Assembly: GCA_937873155.1 (NCBI GenBank)
Contig: CALMVZ010000010.1
Location: forward strand, 496,001-560,000
Reading direction: 5' to 3'
Origin: an uncultured Bacteroidota bacterium
Lineage (GTDB): Bacteria; Bacteroidota; Bacteroidia; B-17B0; Aurantibacillaceae
Length of the DNA stretch: 64,000 nucleotides
Below are positions 53,601-61,397 of the stretch, piece after piece. The first letter of the stretch is position 1. Each line of letters begins with the position of its first letter. The translations under genes and the position numbers were made by a program. The notes below the pieces were generated by a model. The model worked only from the letters and a program-made list of their open reading frames with translations. It was not told the DNA's origin and did not search any database.

Positions 53601-55661
53601 CCATGGTCCCACGCAGCCGGAAAGTGTAGCTCGGACTGAATAAGTTCCGGCTCCTGCTACTGTTATACCTGCAATACTCGGATTTTGCAGTGCTGAATTA
53701 AAAGAGTTAGGCCCTGTCCAACTGTAGGTCGCACCTGCAATTGTACTTGCTCCCAAATTTAAAGTTTGCCCGACACATAACGGTGTATTCGCAGTGGCAG
53801 TTGGAGCGGCCGGTAATGCGTTGACAACAATAGCAACAGTTCCATTTGGTCCGGTACACCCGCTAACTGTTGCATTAACTGAATAAGTACCCGCTCCTGC
53901 AACTGTAATTCCGGGAATTGTCGGGTTTTGAATATTTGATGTAAATGTATTTGGTCCGGTCCAGCTATAAGTAGCTCCTGCAATTGTGCTGGCAGTTAAA
54001 CTTAAAACTGATCCTGCACATAACGGTGTATTACCGCTTGCAACAGGTGAAGCAGGATTCGGATTAACTGTAACTGCAACTGTTCCTGCAATACCTGTAC
54101 ATCCTGCAACGATCGCCACAACAGAATAAACTCCTGATGCTGCTAAGGTCACACCTCCGATTGTTGGGTTTTGTAAAGTAGAACTAAAACTATTAGGGCC
54201 CGTCCAGCTATATGTAGCTCCTGCTACAGTACTAGCAGTTAAACTTAAAGTTTGTCCGACACATAACGGTGTGTTAGCACCGGCAGTTGGCGGTGGTGGA
54301 ACAAAAGGAGGACAAGTAACAGTATTTCCCTGGTAATCGCGAACTACTTCACTCAATAAAACACCGGCACGGTATTCAGCAACTTTTACACCGAATACAT
54401 ATTGTCCGTTTGTATTGGCAACACCGGTCATCCATCCCGTTGGGCTTAAAGTAACACTTGGAGCCGGATTATTGAAAGGACTGTTTGCTGAATACGCCGG
54501 AACCCAGTTAACCGGATTTACGGATAAAGTATTATTTGGAAATAACGGGGGATTAGGAGTATCATTATACGGCGTGTACATCGAATAGACCAAATTATCG
54601 CCATCCACATCAGTTGCGGAACAGTTTATGGAAAATGAATTGGTAGCACAAAAGATAAGTGGCGGAAGGCTATTGAAGTAAGGACTGCTGTTTGGTAAGA
54701 AAGTGTTATTGTAAACATTCACCATATCAAAATTATATTGTTCGTCATTTGGCGAGTTAGCACCAAAAGCTGTTCGTACGAAGACTTGTATGGTGTTACC
54801 GACCAAGCCGGTAGCCGTTGCAAAAACACTACCGTTAAAATCGTTTATCCTTTGACCATTAACAGGGAACAGAACTTTAGGGCCTCCGTTAATTGAATAA
54901 TATAAGCTGATCGTATCTGTATTCTCCAGAGTTGCTGTAACCGGTTCTGAGTAATTCAAACTCAAATTCACTCCTAAAGGAAAGGTGTTGATGGGGATTA
55001 CCTGAGAAGCCCAGAGAACATGACCGGCCGAACCACTATTCTGGCTTATAACTTGAAAACTCCCGTTATTAACTGCAGCGGTTGCTAATGGCGCTACAAC
55101 ATTTACTGTTCTTGTCCAGGCCGTCGGCCCTGCATCTGTAGTAGTTCCGTTTGGTAATACAAAATCTTCACTCCAAACAGTGCTGTAACAGGGGATATAT
55201 GCGTAAAAAGTTTCACCGGCTGCACCGGGTGTTGTAATGTTATTGATACTGTTATTCCTGCAACAAAGATTATAAAAAATGTGCATTCCACCAGGAGAAG
55301 GAGCGAGGTTAACTGTGGTAGTATAAACACGCTGTTGTGCACAAGGTAAAACAGCCGGCGCAGTAGCGCATGGAGGTAATACGGGAGGAATAGCAGTTAT
55401 AGCACCTCCGTTAGCTGTAAAATTACGACTTGGGGCAAAAACAGATCCGTCAGCTTGTAATACTGTAAAAGTTACACTGGCAGGATAAGCAGCATTACCC
55501 GCTGCGCAATCCCGGTATAATAATAATTGGACCGTATAGTTATTTCCACCATTATAGGTGTACGTAATAACTCCTCCGACAATATGTGTCGAAAATCCTT
55601 GATTCGGTAAAAGAAAAACAAATAGCAGAGCTATTAAAAGATTACGGTAAAAACACTTCAT
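47646..55661 (-). CDS. Giant Ig/PKD-repeat adhesin with gliding-motility-associated C-terminal domain
   Basis: A 2671-residue secreted protein. Signal peptide about 1-24 (LLIALLFVFLLPNQGFS), then the THIVGGVITYTYNGGNNY module found at the N-terminus of many Bacteroidota surface proteins (to about 450). Residues about 457-2157 are 21 Ig-like repeats of 81 residues (SPLCSGQTLSLTATS, then ATFNWSGPNSFTS, AGVYSVTSSIGGC). Two repeats of a different, TSTNNGGC-type family follow (about 2157-2330), then three PKD domains (about 2334-2580; FFWDFGD, WNWNFGN, WMWSFGD). The C-terminus (2582-2671, TGFSPNGDGHNDTLF, FRVYNNWGEKIFES) is the CHU_C domain for T9SS export. It leads a three-gene operon with PorP/SprF and PorE-like genes. 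Adhesion is inferred. Confidence 0.93.
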   Translation of the reverse strand: MKCFYRNLLIALLFVFLLPNQGFSTHIVGGVITYTYNGGNNYTVQLLLYRDCAAGNAAYPASVTFTVLQADGSVFAPSRNFTANGGAITAIPPVLPPCATAPAVLPCAQQRVYTTTVNLAPSPGGMHIFYNLCCRNNSINNITTPGAAGETFYAYIPCYSTVWSEDFVLPNGTTTDAGPTAWTRTVNVVAPLATAAVNNGSFQVISQNSGSAGHVLWASQVIPINTFPLGVNLSLNYSEPVTATLENTDTISLYYSINGGPKVLFPVNGQRINDFNGSVFATATGLVGNTIQVFVRTAFGANSPNDEQYNFDMVNVYNNTFLPNSSPYFNSLPPLIFCATNSFSINCSATDVDGDNLVYSMYTPYNDTPNPPLFPNNTLSVNPVNWVPAYSANSPFNNPAPSVTLSPTGWMTGVANTNGQYVFGVKVAEYRAGVLLSEVVRDYQGNTVTCPPFVPPPPTAGANTPLCVGQTLSLTASTVAGATYSWTGPNSFSSTLQNPTIGGVTLAASGVYSVVAIVAGCTGIAGTVAVTVNPNPASPVASGNTPLCAGSVLSLTASTIAGATYSWTGPNTFTSNIQNPTIPGITVAGAGTYSVNATVSGCTGPNGTVAIVVNALPAAPTATANTPLCVGQTLNLGASTIAGATYSWTGPNSFNSALQNPSIAGITVAGAGTYSVRATLSGCVGPWGTVAVVVNPLPAAPTATANTPLCVGQTLNLGASTIAGATYNWAGPNSFTSTTQNPSIPSITLAGAGVYSVNAIALGCTGPAGTVNVVVNPLPAAPTATANTPLCVGQTLNLGASTIAGATYTWNGPNSFTSGLQNPSIAGITVAGAGTYSVRATLSGCLGPAGTVAVVVNPLPAAPVAGANSPLCSGQTLSLTASPIAGATYSWTGPNSFTSTTQNPTIAGATTLAAGVYSVNASVLGCAGPNGTVNVVVNQTPTVLTVGANSPLCSGQTLSLTATSTVGATFNWSGPNSFTSTTQNPTIVGATTLAAGVYSVTSSIGGCTSSNGTVNVVVNQTPTVLTIGSNSPLCSGQTLSLTATSTVGATFNWSGPNSFTSTVQNPTIVGATTLAAGVYTVTSTIGGCTSSTRTINVVVNQTPTVLTVGANSPLCSGQTLSLTATSTVGATFNWSGPNSFTSTTQNPTIVGATTLAAGVYSVTSSIGGCTSSNGTVNVVVNQTPTVLTVGANSPLCSGQTLSLTATSTVGATFNWSGPNSFTSTTQNPTIVGATTLAAGVYSVTSSIGGCTSSNGTVNVVVNQTPTVLTVGANSPLCSGQTLSLTATSTVGATFNWSGPNSFTSTTQNPTIVGATTLAAGVYSVTSSIGGCTSSNGTVNVVVNQTPTVLTVGANSPLCTGQTLSLTATSTVGATFNWSGPNSFTSTTQNPTIVGATTLAAGVYSVTSTINSCASATGTVNVVVNQTPTVLTVGANSPLCSGQTLSLTATSTVGATFNWSGPNSFTSSVQNPTIAGATTLATGVYSVTSTIGGCTSSNNTVNVVVNQTPSTPLSMGSNAPICEGQTLNLTTSAVAGATYNWSGPNSFTSTVQNPSIVSTTSLASGVYSLNVTVLGCTSPTGTLNVLVNPLPAPVVAGSNSPLCAGQTISLTASNIVGAVYNWSGPLSFTSSVQNPTIPGATTAMSGTYSVNVTVAGCTGSSGTVSVLVSPPVIAPTAGSNSPICEGQPLLLTASTIAGATYNWVGPNSFTSSVQNPTVTPTTTLSAGVYSVQATVAGCTGPFGTITVTVNPTPAPPAIVGSNSPLCEGQTLFLTASSVAGATYSWTGPNSFTSSIQNPTIAPTTSLSNGVYSVNVTVGGCTSRDTTINVIVNPLPTVSVTAGSNAPLCIGQTLSLTATSIAGATYSWSGPLSFTSAVQNPTIGSISLAASGVYSVSITVAGCMASSASTVNVVVAPPVPAPTAGGTSPICEGQPIFLTASTIASATYSWSGPNSYTAVTQNATVMPTTTLSAGIYSVTANVGGCTSPEGTVAIVVNPTPAGPTISSNAPVCEGQTLVLNAGTVVGGTYSWSGPNSFTSTAQSPTITPASSLSAGIYSVNVTVGGCTSIDSTLNVVINPIPLAPSASANTPLCAGSTLSLTAGTVAGATYSWSGPNTFTSNIQNPTITGATTLATGVYSVNVTVLGCVGPDGTVSILVTDPALVNAGPNGNVCSTAPFVTLSGTVTPGYTTTWSSLGTGTLNTPNLLNTTYNMSNADTTAGSITFVLTASGGGCPDVTDTVVYNILPAAITNAGPNQNVCKNSVIPLSGTITGVTSTGYWTSTGTGTFFADTTASATYYQPSSADTTGSQTILLILTSTNNGGCAAAIDTLIATFINAPVSAFSYSTACATYPVQFTDTSTPTSSLSTFFWDFGDVSTSTLANPVHTYSVGGSYTVTHVVTSVNGCTDTTTQVVPVYIAPVPAFSYTGTCVGTTAMFNDLSTLATGTIVAWNWNFGNSATSTLQNPTYVYTVQGTYSVTLSVTSSNGCTTSTTQVINVSPRPNADFAMSANPIFADEVLGLTDQSTPLGTINSWMWSFGDGATATTQNTSHLYDNKGVFTITLSVIDVNGCTDTVSKDVFVTLLPMLPTGFSPNGDGHNDTLFVKGGPFKSFYFRVYNNWGEKIFESTKQEDGWDGKYKGQYAPLGAYAWILDVELYNDQRQIRKTGDVTIVK
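49190..54290 (-). repeat. 21 tandem 243-bp Ig-like coding repeats
   Basis: The AGTTGGTGTT mark recurs at 51621, 51864 and 52107, and a one-base variant at 52350, an exact 243-bp period. Copies in about 51100-52850 are nearly identical at the nucleotide level, whereas the outer copies are divergent, indicating recent local expansion. Confidence 0.9.
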
Positions 55662-55814
55662 GTTAATAATTGTAAAAAAGTAAAAACTGTTCTAAAAGTA
55701 CAAAAAAATGCAACACCTGCGACCTAAAATAGTTTAGATGTAGATAAGTTAAATATTTGATAATTAAATAATTATGAAAAAAAGAGGAAGTACAGCTTAA
55801 AGAGGGTCAAGCAT

Positions 55815-56732
55815 TTATTTCATCATCATTTGACGCTTTACTAGGTAAGTATAAAGTATAGTATCAAAACCTTTATTGATATCTGCCTCAACAAAATCGA
55901 TGTGGTATTGACCGCATTTTAACTTAAGCGCGTTAGTGAAATTTGTGATCGATGTGATGTAGTTTTCCTTAACCTGGTTAGGATTTAGTTTCAGTTCTTC
56001 ACCGCTTTCAAGATCTATGAATTTGTATGGGCGGTTCTCAAAATCGAATTCCAGTTCTTTTTGCGCATCATTAACATGAAACAGAACCACCTCATGTTTT
56101 TTATATTTTAGATGCTGTAGTGCAGAAAATAATTCTTCATTGTCACCATCACTTTCAAACATATCACTAAAAATGACAACTAAAGAACGCTGATGAATTA
56201 TCTCTGAGATCTGGTGTAAAGCTTTAATAGCTGATGTGCCTTTTTTTTCTTCTTTCTTTTTCTTCTCTAACAATTCTTCCAGGCTCGCAAAGATGAGTTT
56301 TTGTTGGGCAGGACTACCTTTTGCAGGAAGGTGAAGATCAATTGAATTATTAAAAAGCGTGAGTCCGATAGCATCCCGTTGCTGTTTTAAAAGTTCATTC
56401 AAAGCGGCAGCTGCATATACTGAAAAATTAAGCTTATTAACTTCAGAATCAATAGGGTATAACATTGAAGAAGAGGTGTCTATAACGATCTGGCACCGTA
56501 AATTCGTTTCTTCTTCATAACGTTTAACAAACAGCTTATCCGTACGGGCAAACAATTTCCAGTCTATATGCCTGGTACTCTCACCGGTATTGTATATACG
56601 GTGTTCAGCAAATTCAACCGAAAAACCATGAAAAGGACTTTTATGAAGGCCGGTAATGAAACCTTCGACCACTTTTTTTGCCAAAAGCTCAAGATTTTTA
56701 AACGGTTCGATTATCTGTCGGTTTATTGGCAT
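55815..56732 (-). CDS. DUF58 domain-containing protein (MoxR-associated type)
   Basis: A 305-residue cytoplasmic protein with the DUF58 signature YNTGESTRHIDWKLFARTDK (about 47-66) and a von Willebrand-A-like fold carrying an intact metal-site motif DTSSS at residues 85-89, followed by SLVVIFSDMFESDGDNEE (about 178-195). DUF58 proteins usually sit beside MoxR-type AAA ATPases and VWA membrane proteins and may help metal or complex assembly; no MoxR gene is present here. It is divergent from the third adhesin operon and 153 bp upstream of the 2671-residue adhesin gene on the same strand. Confidence 0.92.
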   Translation of the reverse strand: MPINRQIIEPFKNLELLAKKVVEGFITGLHKSPFHGFSVEFAEHRIYNTGESTRHIDWKLFARTDKLFVKRYEEETNLRCQIVIDTSSSMLYPIDSEVNKLNFSVYAAAALNELLKQQRDAIGLTLFNNSIDLHLPAKGSPAQQKLIFASLEELLEKKKKEEKKGTSAIKALHQISEIIHQRSLVVIFSDMFESDGDNEELFSALQHLKYKKHEVVLFHVNDAQKELEFDFENRPYKFIDLESGEELKLNPNQVKENYITSITNFTNALKLKCGQYHIDFVEADINKGFDTILYTYLVKRQMMMK

Positions 56733-56833
56733 GTTTTTTGTGAATTTATTGACTTTTATTGAAAGATTTATTGTTAAAATACCATAAATTTTTTTAATTT
56801 AGTCGAAAATATTTAATGATTGGTCATTAGTAC

Positions 56834-59800
56834 ATGAGGCGTTTTTACTTTCTTTTTTTGATTTTTATTGGATTCCTAAAACTTGATGCACAAATAGATA
56901 CATCATTCTGGTTTGTTGCACCTGATATTGTTGCAACCAATTTAGGCCAAAGTCCAATTAAAATGTACATCACAACTTACAATGCTCCAAGTACTGTTTA
57001 TTTACGTCAACCGGCCAACGGTTCTTTTATAGCAACCACAAAAACGATCTCTGCTTTTTCGGTCGACTCTATAGATCTTACCTCTCAGATCGCAGCAATT
57101 GAAAGTACACCAAGTAATTCAGTCTTGCCAAGAGGTATCTATATAAGTGCCAGTGCCAGCGTTTCTATAGTTTACACGATTAAATCACCGACTCACAAAG
57201 AAATGATAAGCCTTAAAGGCAGAAAAGCAATTGGTACTGATTTCTATACTCCTTTTCAGAATGCCTGGACAGCAGCGGTGCCTTCTCCATCAACCAATCC
57301 GGCTTCAGCTTCAGCAATTGATATTGTAGCAACACAAAACGGAACTTCAGTGTTGATCACCCCGCGTGCGAATATTGTCGGGCACGCGAAAGATGTTTCA
57401 TTCATTGTTAATTTAAATGCGGGTGAAACATTTAGTTGCCAGGATCCGACCACAAGTGCACCGACTACTTTGGCAGGATCTATAGTATCTTCCAATAAAC
57501 CGATCGCCGTAACCGTTTCTTCTTCTAATTTAATCAACGGAGGATGTACAAGTTCTATAGCAGATCAGATCACTAATTCATCTTTTGCAGGAAAAGATTT
57601 TGTAATTGCAAAAGGACAAAGCGGTTCAGACAAATATTTTATTCTCGCTACAGTAAATTCAACCAGTCTCACGATCTATAATGGAACTTCAACAGTTCAA
57701 ACTTTAATTAATACGGGAGAAACTTATAGTGCGAGTGCAACACAACCTTTAACGTATATAAGATCAACAACACCAGTTTATGTTTTACATGTGAGTTCCC
57801 ATGGTTGTAAATTAAGCGGCGCGCAAGTTCCGCATTTCTATTGCGCAGGTACTTATTCAACGTCGTTCACAAGAACAACTAACGACTCTTTATCCATAAA
57901 TGTTTTTACACGAAATGGTTTCCAAAGTAATTTCACTTTATTAAGTAATACAACTCCTGTCCCTGTTCCGGCAAGTGCATTTACGGTTGTTCCCGGCACA
58001 GGCGGAACGGTTGTTGGTGCAAAGATCTATTATCCGCTAACACAAATTCCATTAGGATCATACAATATCATTTCAAACACCGGAGATATTTATGGTTTCG
58101 GAACACACCAGGGTTCACATAATAACGGAAGCACTTATGCTTATCATTCTGAATGGGCTTCTTATCCATTCTCAATAGCAGGCCCTGTTACAGCGACAAC
58201 TTGTGCAAATTCAATTTATACTTTGAATGGTGTTACAGGGGGTGGAAATGTAACCGGAGTTTGGTCGACGAATGGTTACGGATCATTCGCAGCCGGTACA
58301 ACTGCTCTTACAAACACTTATATCCCAAGTAACCTTGATACGAATATTGTTTTGAATTTAACTTCTACCGGTCCTTGTCCTTCAAGTGTCGGGACAATTT
58401 CTTTACACGTAAATCCTGCCCCAATAGTAAATGCAAATTTCGACCAGGTGTTGTGCGGCAATAACGCGACCGTTAGTTTGAACGGAAGTGTTATGACAGC
58501 TACAACTGCAGGTACAGGAGCGTGGTCTTCAACCGGTACAGGTATATTTACCCCAACTAATACGATATTTAATCCGCAGTATATCCCTTCAAGTGCAGAT
58601 ACTGCTGCGGGAACAATAAAATTAGTATTGACTTCAACCAACAATGGATTATGTAATGCTGTAAGTGACACCATGGTTGTTACGTTCACAGACCCTCCGC
58701 AAGTAAATGCGGGTCCTCCAACGATCACGCGCTGTATCAATAATTCTTCAGTAGCTTTAACAGGAACTGTCAGCGGAGCGAGTTTATCCGGGCAATGGAC
58801 AAGTACAGGTTCAGGTTTATTCAATCCAAACAGTGTTCAATTAAATACAAATTATTTGCCAAGTTCGCCCGATCTGGCGGCAGGAAGTATTACCATTTAT
58901 TTATCATCTACCAATAACGGAAATTGCTTACCTGTTAAAGATAGCATCCAGATTAATTTTACTCCGCAACCGAACGTGAACGCCGGAGTTGATATAACTG
59001 TATGTAAAAACAATTACGTAACAGCCTTGAACGGATTGATCAGCGGTGGTTCTACCACAGGCGTATGGAGCGGGGGAGCGGGTGTCTTTTCTCCAACTAC
59101 CAGTGTTCTTAATGCAAGTTATACACCTGCGGCAAGTGAATTTACAGTTGGTTTTGTCGTTCTTACCCTGACATCAACCAATAATGGAAATTGCAACGCG
59201 GCAAGTGACCAGATACGTATTGACTTTAAAGATAAACCAACTGCGAATTTCGCCTCAACAAAAGTTTGTTTGAACAAGAATACCCAATTCACAGATGCTT
59301 CTAATCCGAATATGGGTGCATTGGCAAGTTGGAATTGGGCATTTGGAGATGGCGGAACATCAACAGCAATTAATCCTCCGCACACTTATTCAACTTCCGG
59401 AACATTCAGTGCTACATTGATAGTGAAAAATTCTTTTAACTGTTACGATACCATTACAAAACCAATTTTAGTTTATGGTTTACCGAATGTGTTCTGGAGT
59501 TATAACCGTAATTGTTCCGGTTCTTCTTTATTGATCGATTTTAAGGACAGCAGTAACATTGCTTTTCCGGATACGATCGGATCGAACTATTGGGATTTTG
59601 GCGGACCAGGCACATCAACATTAACTAATCCGTCTCAAACCTATTCAACATCCGGAACCTATAATGTGACGCATATTGTAACAAGTAAGAATGGCTGTAA
59701 AGACACGGTGATAAAACCAATTACGATCACGCCGCGTCCTGAAGCAGGATTCTATTACAGTAACAGCGGTGGGTTTAGTATTGGTTCCAATGTTCAGTTC

Positions 59801-60286
59801 CTGGATACATCAAAATACGCTGTTTCCTATTATTGGAATTTCGATTATAATAATCCCGGCGCGGCAACAAGTACATTTACTAATCCTATCCATACGTATT
59901 TCGCGAACGGAACGTACACGGTCTTGTTAGTTGTGAAGGATCAGTTCGGTTGCGCAGATTCCGCGAAATCATTCGTGAAAATATTCACGGTCGAGAATAA
60001 CATCAATGAATTAATTCCGAATGCTATCTCACCAAATGGTGATGGTAAGAATGATATCTGGAATCTTGCATTCATTAATACTTATTATCCAAAAGCTGAA
60101 GTAGAAATTTATAACCGTTGGGGACAACGCATTTTCCATTCGATAGGATATGCTATCTCTTGGGATGGAACTTATGAAGGAACGCCATTGCCGGTAGCGT
60201 CTTATTATTATATTATAAATCTTAATGATCCTACCAGGGAACCTGAAGAAAATATATTTAAAGGGGCCATTTTATTAATGAAGTAG
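56834..60286 (+). CDS. Large IgGFc-binding-like adhesin with PKD domains and gliding-motility C-terminal domain
   Basis: A 1150-residue secreted protein. Signal peptide 1-19 (FLIFIGFLKLDAQ). Residues about 20-440 resemble the IgGFc-binding protein N-terminal domain (DTSFWFVAPDIVATN, SVLITPRANIVGHAKDV). Four TSTNNG-type repeats of about 90 residues follow (about 449-798: LNGVTGGGNVTGVW and three more with C at the same site), then three PKD domains (about 798-1058; WNWAFGDGG). The C-terminus (about 1060-1150, IPNAISPNGDGKNDIWN, VEIYNRWGQRIFH) is the CHU_C T9SS type B domain. The stop codon touches the start of a PorP/SprF gene with no gap. Binding to immunoglobulin or glycans is not shown. Confidence 0.92.
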   Translation: MRRFYFLFLIFIGFLKLDAQIDTSFWFVAPDIVATNLGQSPIKMYITTYNAPSTVYLRQPANGSFIATTKTISAFSVDSIDLTSQIAAIESTPSNSVLPRGIYISASASVSIVYTIKSPTHKEMISLKGRKAIGTDFYTPFQNAWTAAVPSPSTNPASASAIDIVATQNGTSVLITPRANIVGHAKDVSFIVNLNAGETFSCQDPTTSAPTTLAGSIVSSNKPIAVTVSSSNLINGGCTSSIADQITNSSFAGKDFVIAKGQSGSDKYFILATVNSTSLTIYNGTSTVQTLINTGETYSASATQPLTYIRSTTPVYVLHVSSHGCKLSGAQVPHFYCAGTYSTSFTRTTNDSLSINVFTRNGFQSNFTLLSNTTPVPVPASAFTVVPGTGGTVVGAKIYYPLTQIPLGSYNIISNTGDIYGFGTHQGSHNNGSTYAYHSEWASYPFSIAGPVTATTCANSIYTLNGVTGGGNVTGVWSTNGYGSFAAGTTALTNTYIPSNLDTNIVLNLTSTGPCPSSVGTISLHVNPAPIVNANFDQVLCGNNATVSLNGSVMTATTAGTGAWSSTGTGIFTPTNTIFNPQYIPSSADTAAGTIKLVLTSTNNGLCNAVSDTMVVTFTDPPQVNAGPPTITRCINNSSVALTGTVSGASLSGQWTSTGSGLFNPNSVQLNTNYLPSSPDLAAGSITIYLSSTNNGNCLPVKDSIQINFTPQPNVNAGVDITVCKNNYVTALNGLISGGSTTGVWSGGAGVFSPTTSVLNASYTPAASEFTVGFVVLTLTSTNNGNCNAASDQIRIDFKDKPTANFASTKVCLNKNTQFTDASNPNMGALASWNWAFGDGGTSTAINPPHTYSTSGTFSATLIVKNSFNCYDTITKPILVYGLPNVFWSYNRNCSGSSLLIDFKDSSNIAFPDTIGSNYWDFGGPGTSTLTNPSQTYSTSGTYNVTHIVTSKNGCKDTVIKPITITPRPEAGFYYSNSGGFSIGSNVQFLDTSKYAVSYYWNFDYNNPGAATSTFTNPIHTYFANGTYTVLLVVKDQFGCADSAKSFVKIFTVENNINELIPNAISPNGDGKNDIWNLAFINTYYPKAEVEIYNRWGQRIFHSIGYAISWDGTYEGTPLPVASYYYIINLNDPTREPEENIFKGAILLMK

Positions 60287-61372
60287 ATGAAGAATAATTT
60301 TAAAATAGTTGTACTTATTGCGTTTGCTTTTTCTTTAACAGGAAGGGCACAACAGCAATCACTTTATACGAATTATCTTCTGAATGATTATGCTTATAAT
60401 CCGGCGGTTGTTGGAGCTAAACCTTATCTGCAGGCGAATATGTATTACCGCGATCAGTGGGTTGGTTTTGAAGGCGCGCCAAAAACATATTTAATGTCGC
60501 TATATGGCCCGCTTAAAAAAGTAAAGAATGTTGCTTTGGGCGGAATGGTAATTTCTGATAAAACAGGATTGATAACAACTAACACCGGCTATTTGACTTT
60601 TGCCTATCATCTTAAAGTTACTAAAAAAACAAAATTAGGTTTTGGTCTTTCAGGTGGAATGAAACAGTATACAGTAAGGCTATATGACGTAAAAGCCTAC
60701 GATAAAGGGGATGAATACCTTCAGGGAAGCAGCACTTATAATGCAAATGTATTTGATGCAAATGCCGGACTTTATTTTTATAGTGAGCGTTTCTTTTTAG
60801 GATTATCAAGCATGAACATGCTGAATAATAAAATTGACAGAAGCCATCCGGAAGGAAAATTAGTTTCTCATTTTTATGCCACCATTGGTTATAATATAAA
60901 ATTGAGTAAGGACTTTGCTTTTCAACCTTCCATTCTTTGTAAATACAATAACAGGGACCTGTTCGGCAAATATCGTGTTTCACTTCCTGCACAGTTGGAG
61001 TACACCGGAAAATTCTCATATAAGAATATGGTTTGGATAGGAGGGAATTACAGAACGGATGATGCTGTGAGTTTTATGATGGGTGTAACCGTGATCAAGA
61101 AATTAAATATTGCTTACGCTTACGACTATTCATTATCAACTATAAAAAGGTATAACCAGGGGGGGCATGAGATCTGCCTTCAATATAATTTCATTAAAAA
61201 GAAAGTGGTGAATAAGGATGAAGAAGATTTTAAAGCAAAAGACAATAGTATCAAACAAAGTTTAAAGAATAAAAAACCGGGAACAGAACAGAAACCGGCA
61301 GAAGGTAATCCCGGAAACAAACAGGAAAATAAAACACCGGACACTAATTCAGAACCGAAAAAGCAGGATTAG
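60287..61372 (+). CDS. PorP/SprF family protein with hydrophilic C-terminal tail
   Basis: A 361-residue PorP/SprF beta-barrel protein with signal peptide (1-21, ending TGRAQQ), the family start YLLNDYAYNPAVVGAKP and YRDQWVGFEGAPK, and the C-terminal barrel end YAYDYSLSTIKRYNQGGHEI. Unlike the two other PorP/SprF proteins in this window (295 and 330 residues), it carries an added Lys/Asn/Pro/Glu-rich tail of about 55 residues (KKKVVNKDEEDFKAKDNSIK at its start). It is sandwiched between two IgGFc-like adhesin genes on the plus strand (0 bp and 25 bp gaps) and may serve both. Confidence 0.93.
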   Translation: MKNNFKIVVLIAFAFSLTGRAQQQSLYTNYLLNDYAYNPAVVGAKPYLQANMYYRDQWVGFEGAPKTYLMSLYGPLKKVKNVALGGMVISDKTGLITTNTGYLTFAYHLKVTKKTKLGFGLSGGMKQYTVRLYDVKAYDKGDEYLQGSSTYNANVFDANAGLYFYSERFFLGLSSMNMLNNKIDRSHPEGKLVSHFYATIGYNIKLSKDFAFQPSILCKYNNRDLFGKYRVSLPAQLEYTGKFSYKNMVWIGGNYRTDDAVSFMMGVTVIKKLNIAYAYDYSLSTIKRYNQGGHEICLQYNFIKKKVVNKDEEDFKAKDNSIKQSLKNKKPGTEQKPAEGNPGNKQENKTPDTNSEPKKQD

Positions 61373-61397
61373 AGGAACGGAAAATTAATTTTAGAAA

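Noticed and set aside
58318-58824. A 168-codon minus-strand frame inside the 1150-residue adhesin.
   Set aside because: It is antisense to clear PKD/Ig-like repeats, rich in Val/Pro as expected for antisense of Thr/Gly-rich coding sequence, and has no independent support.
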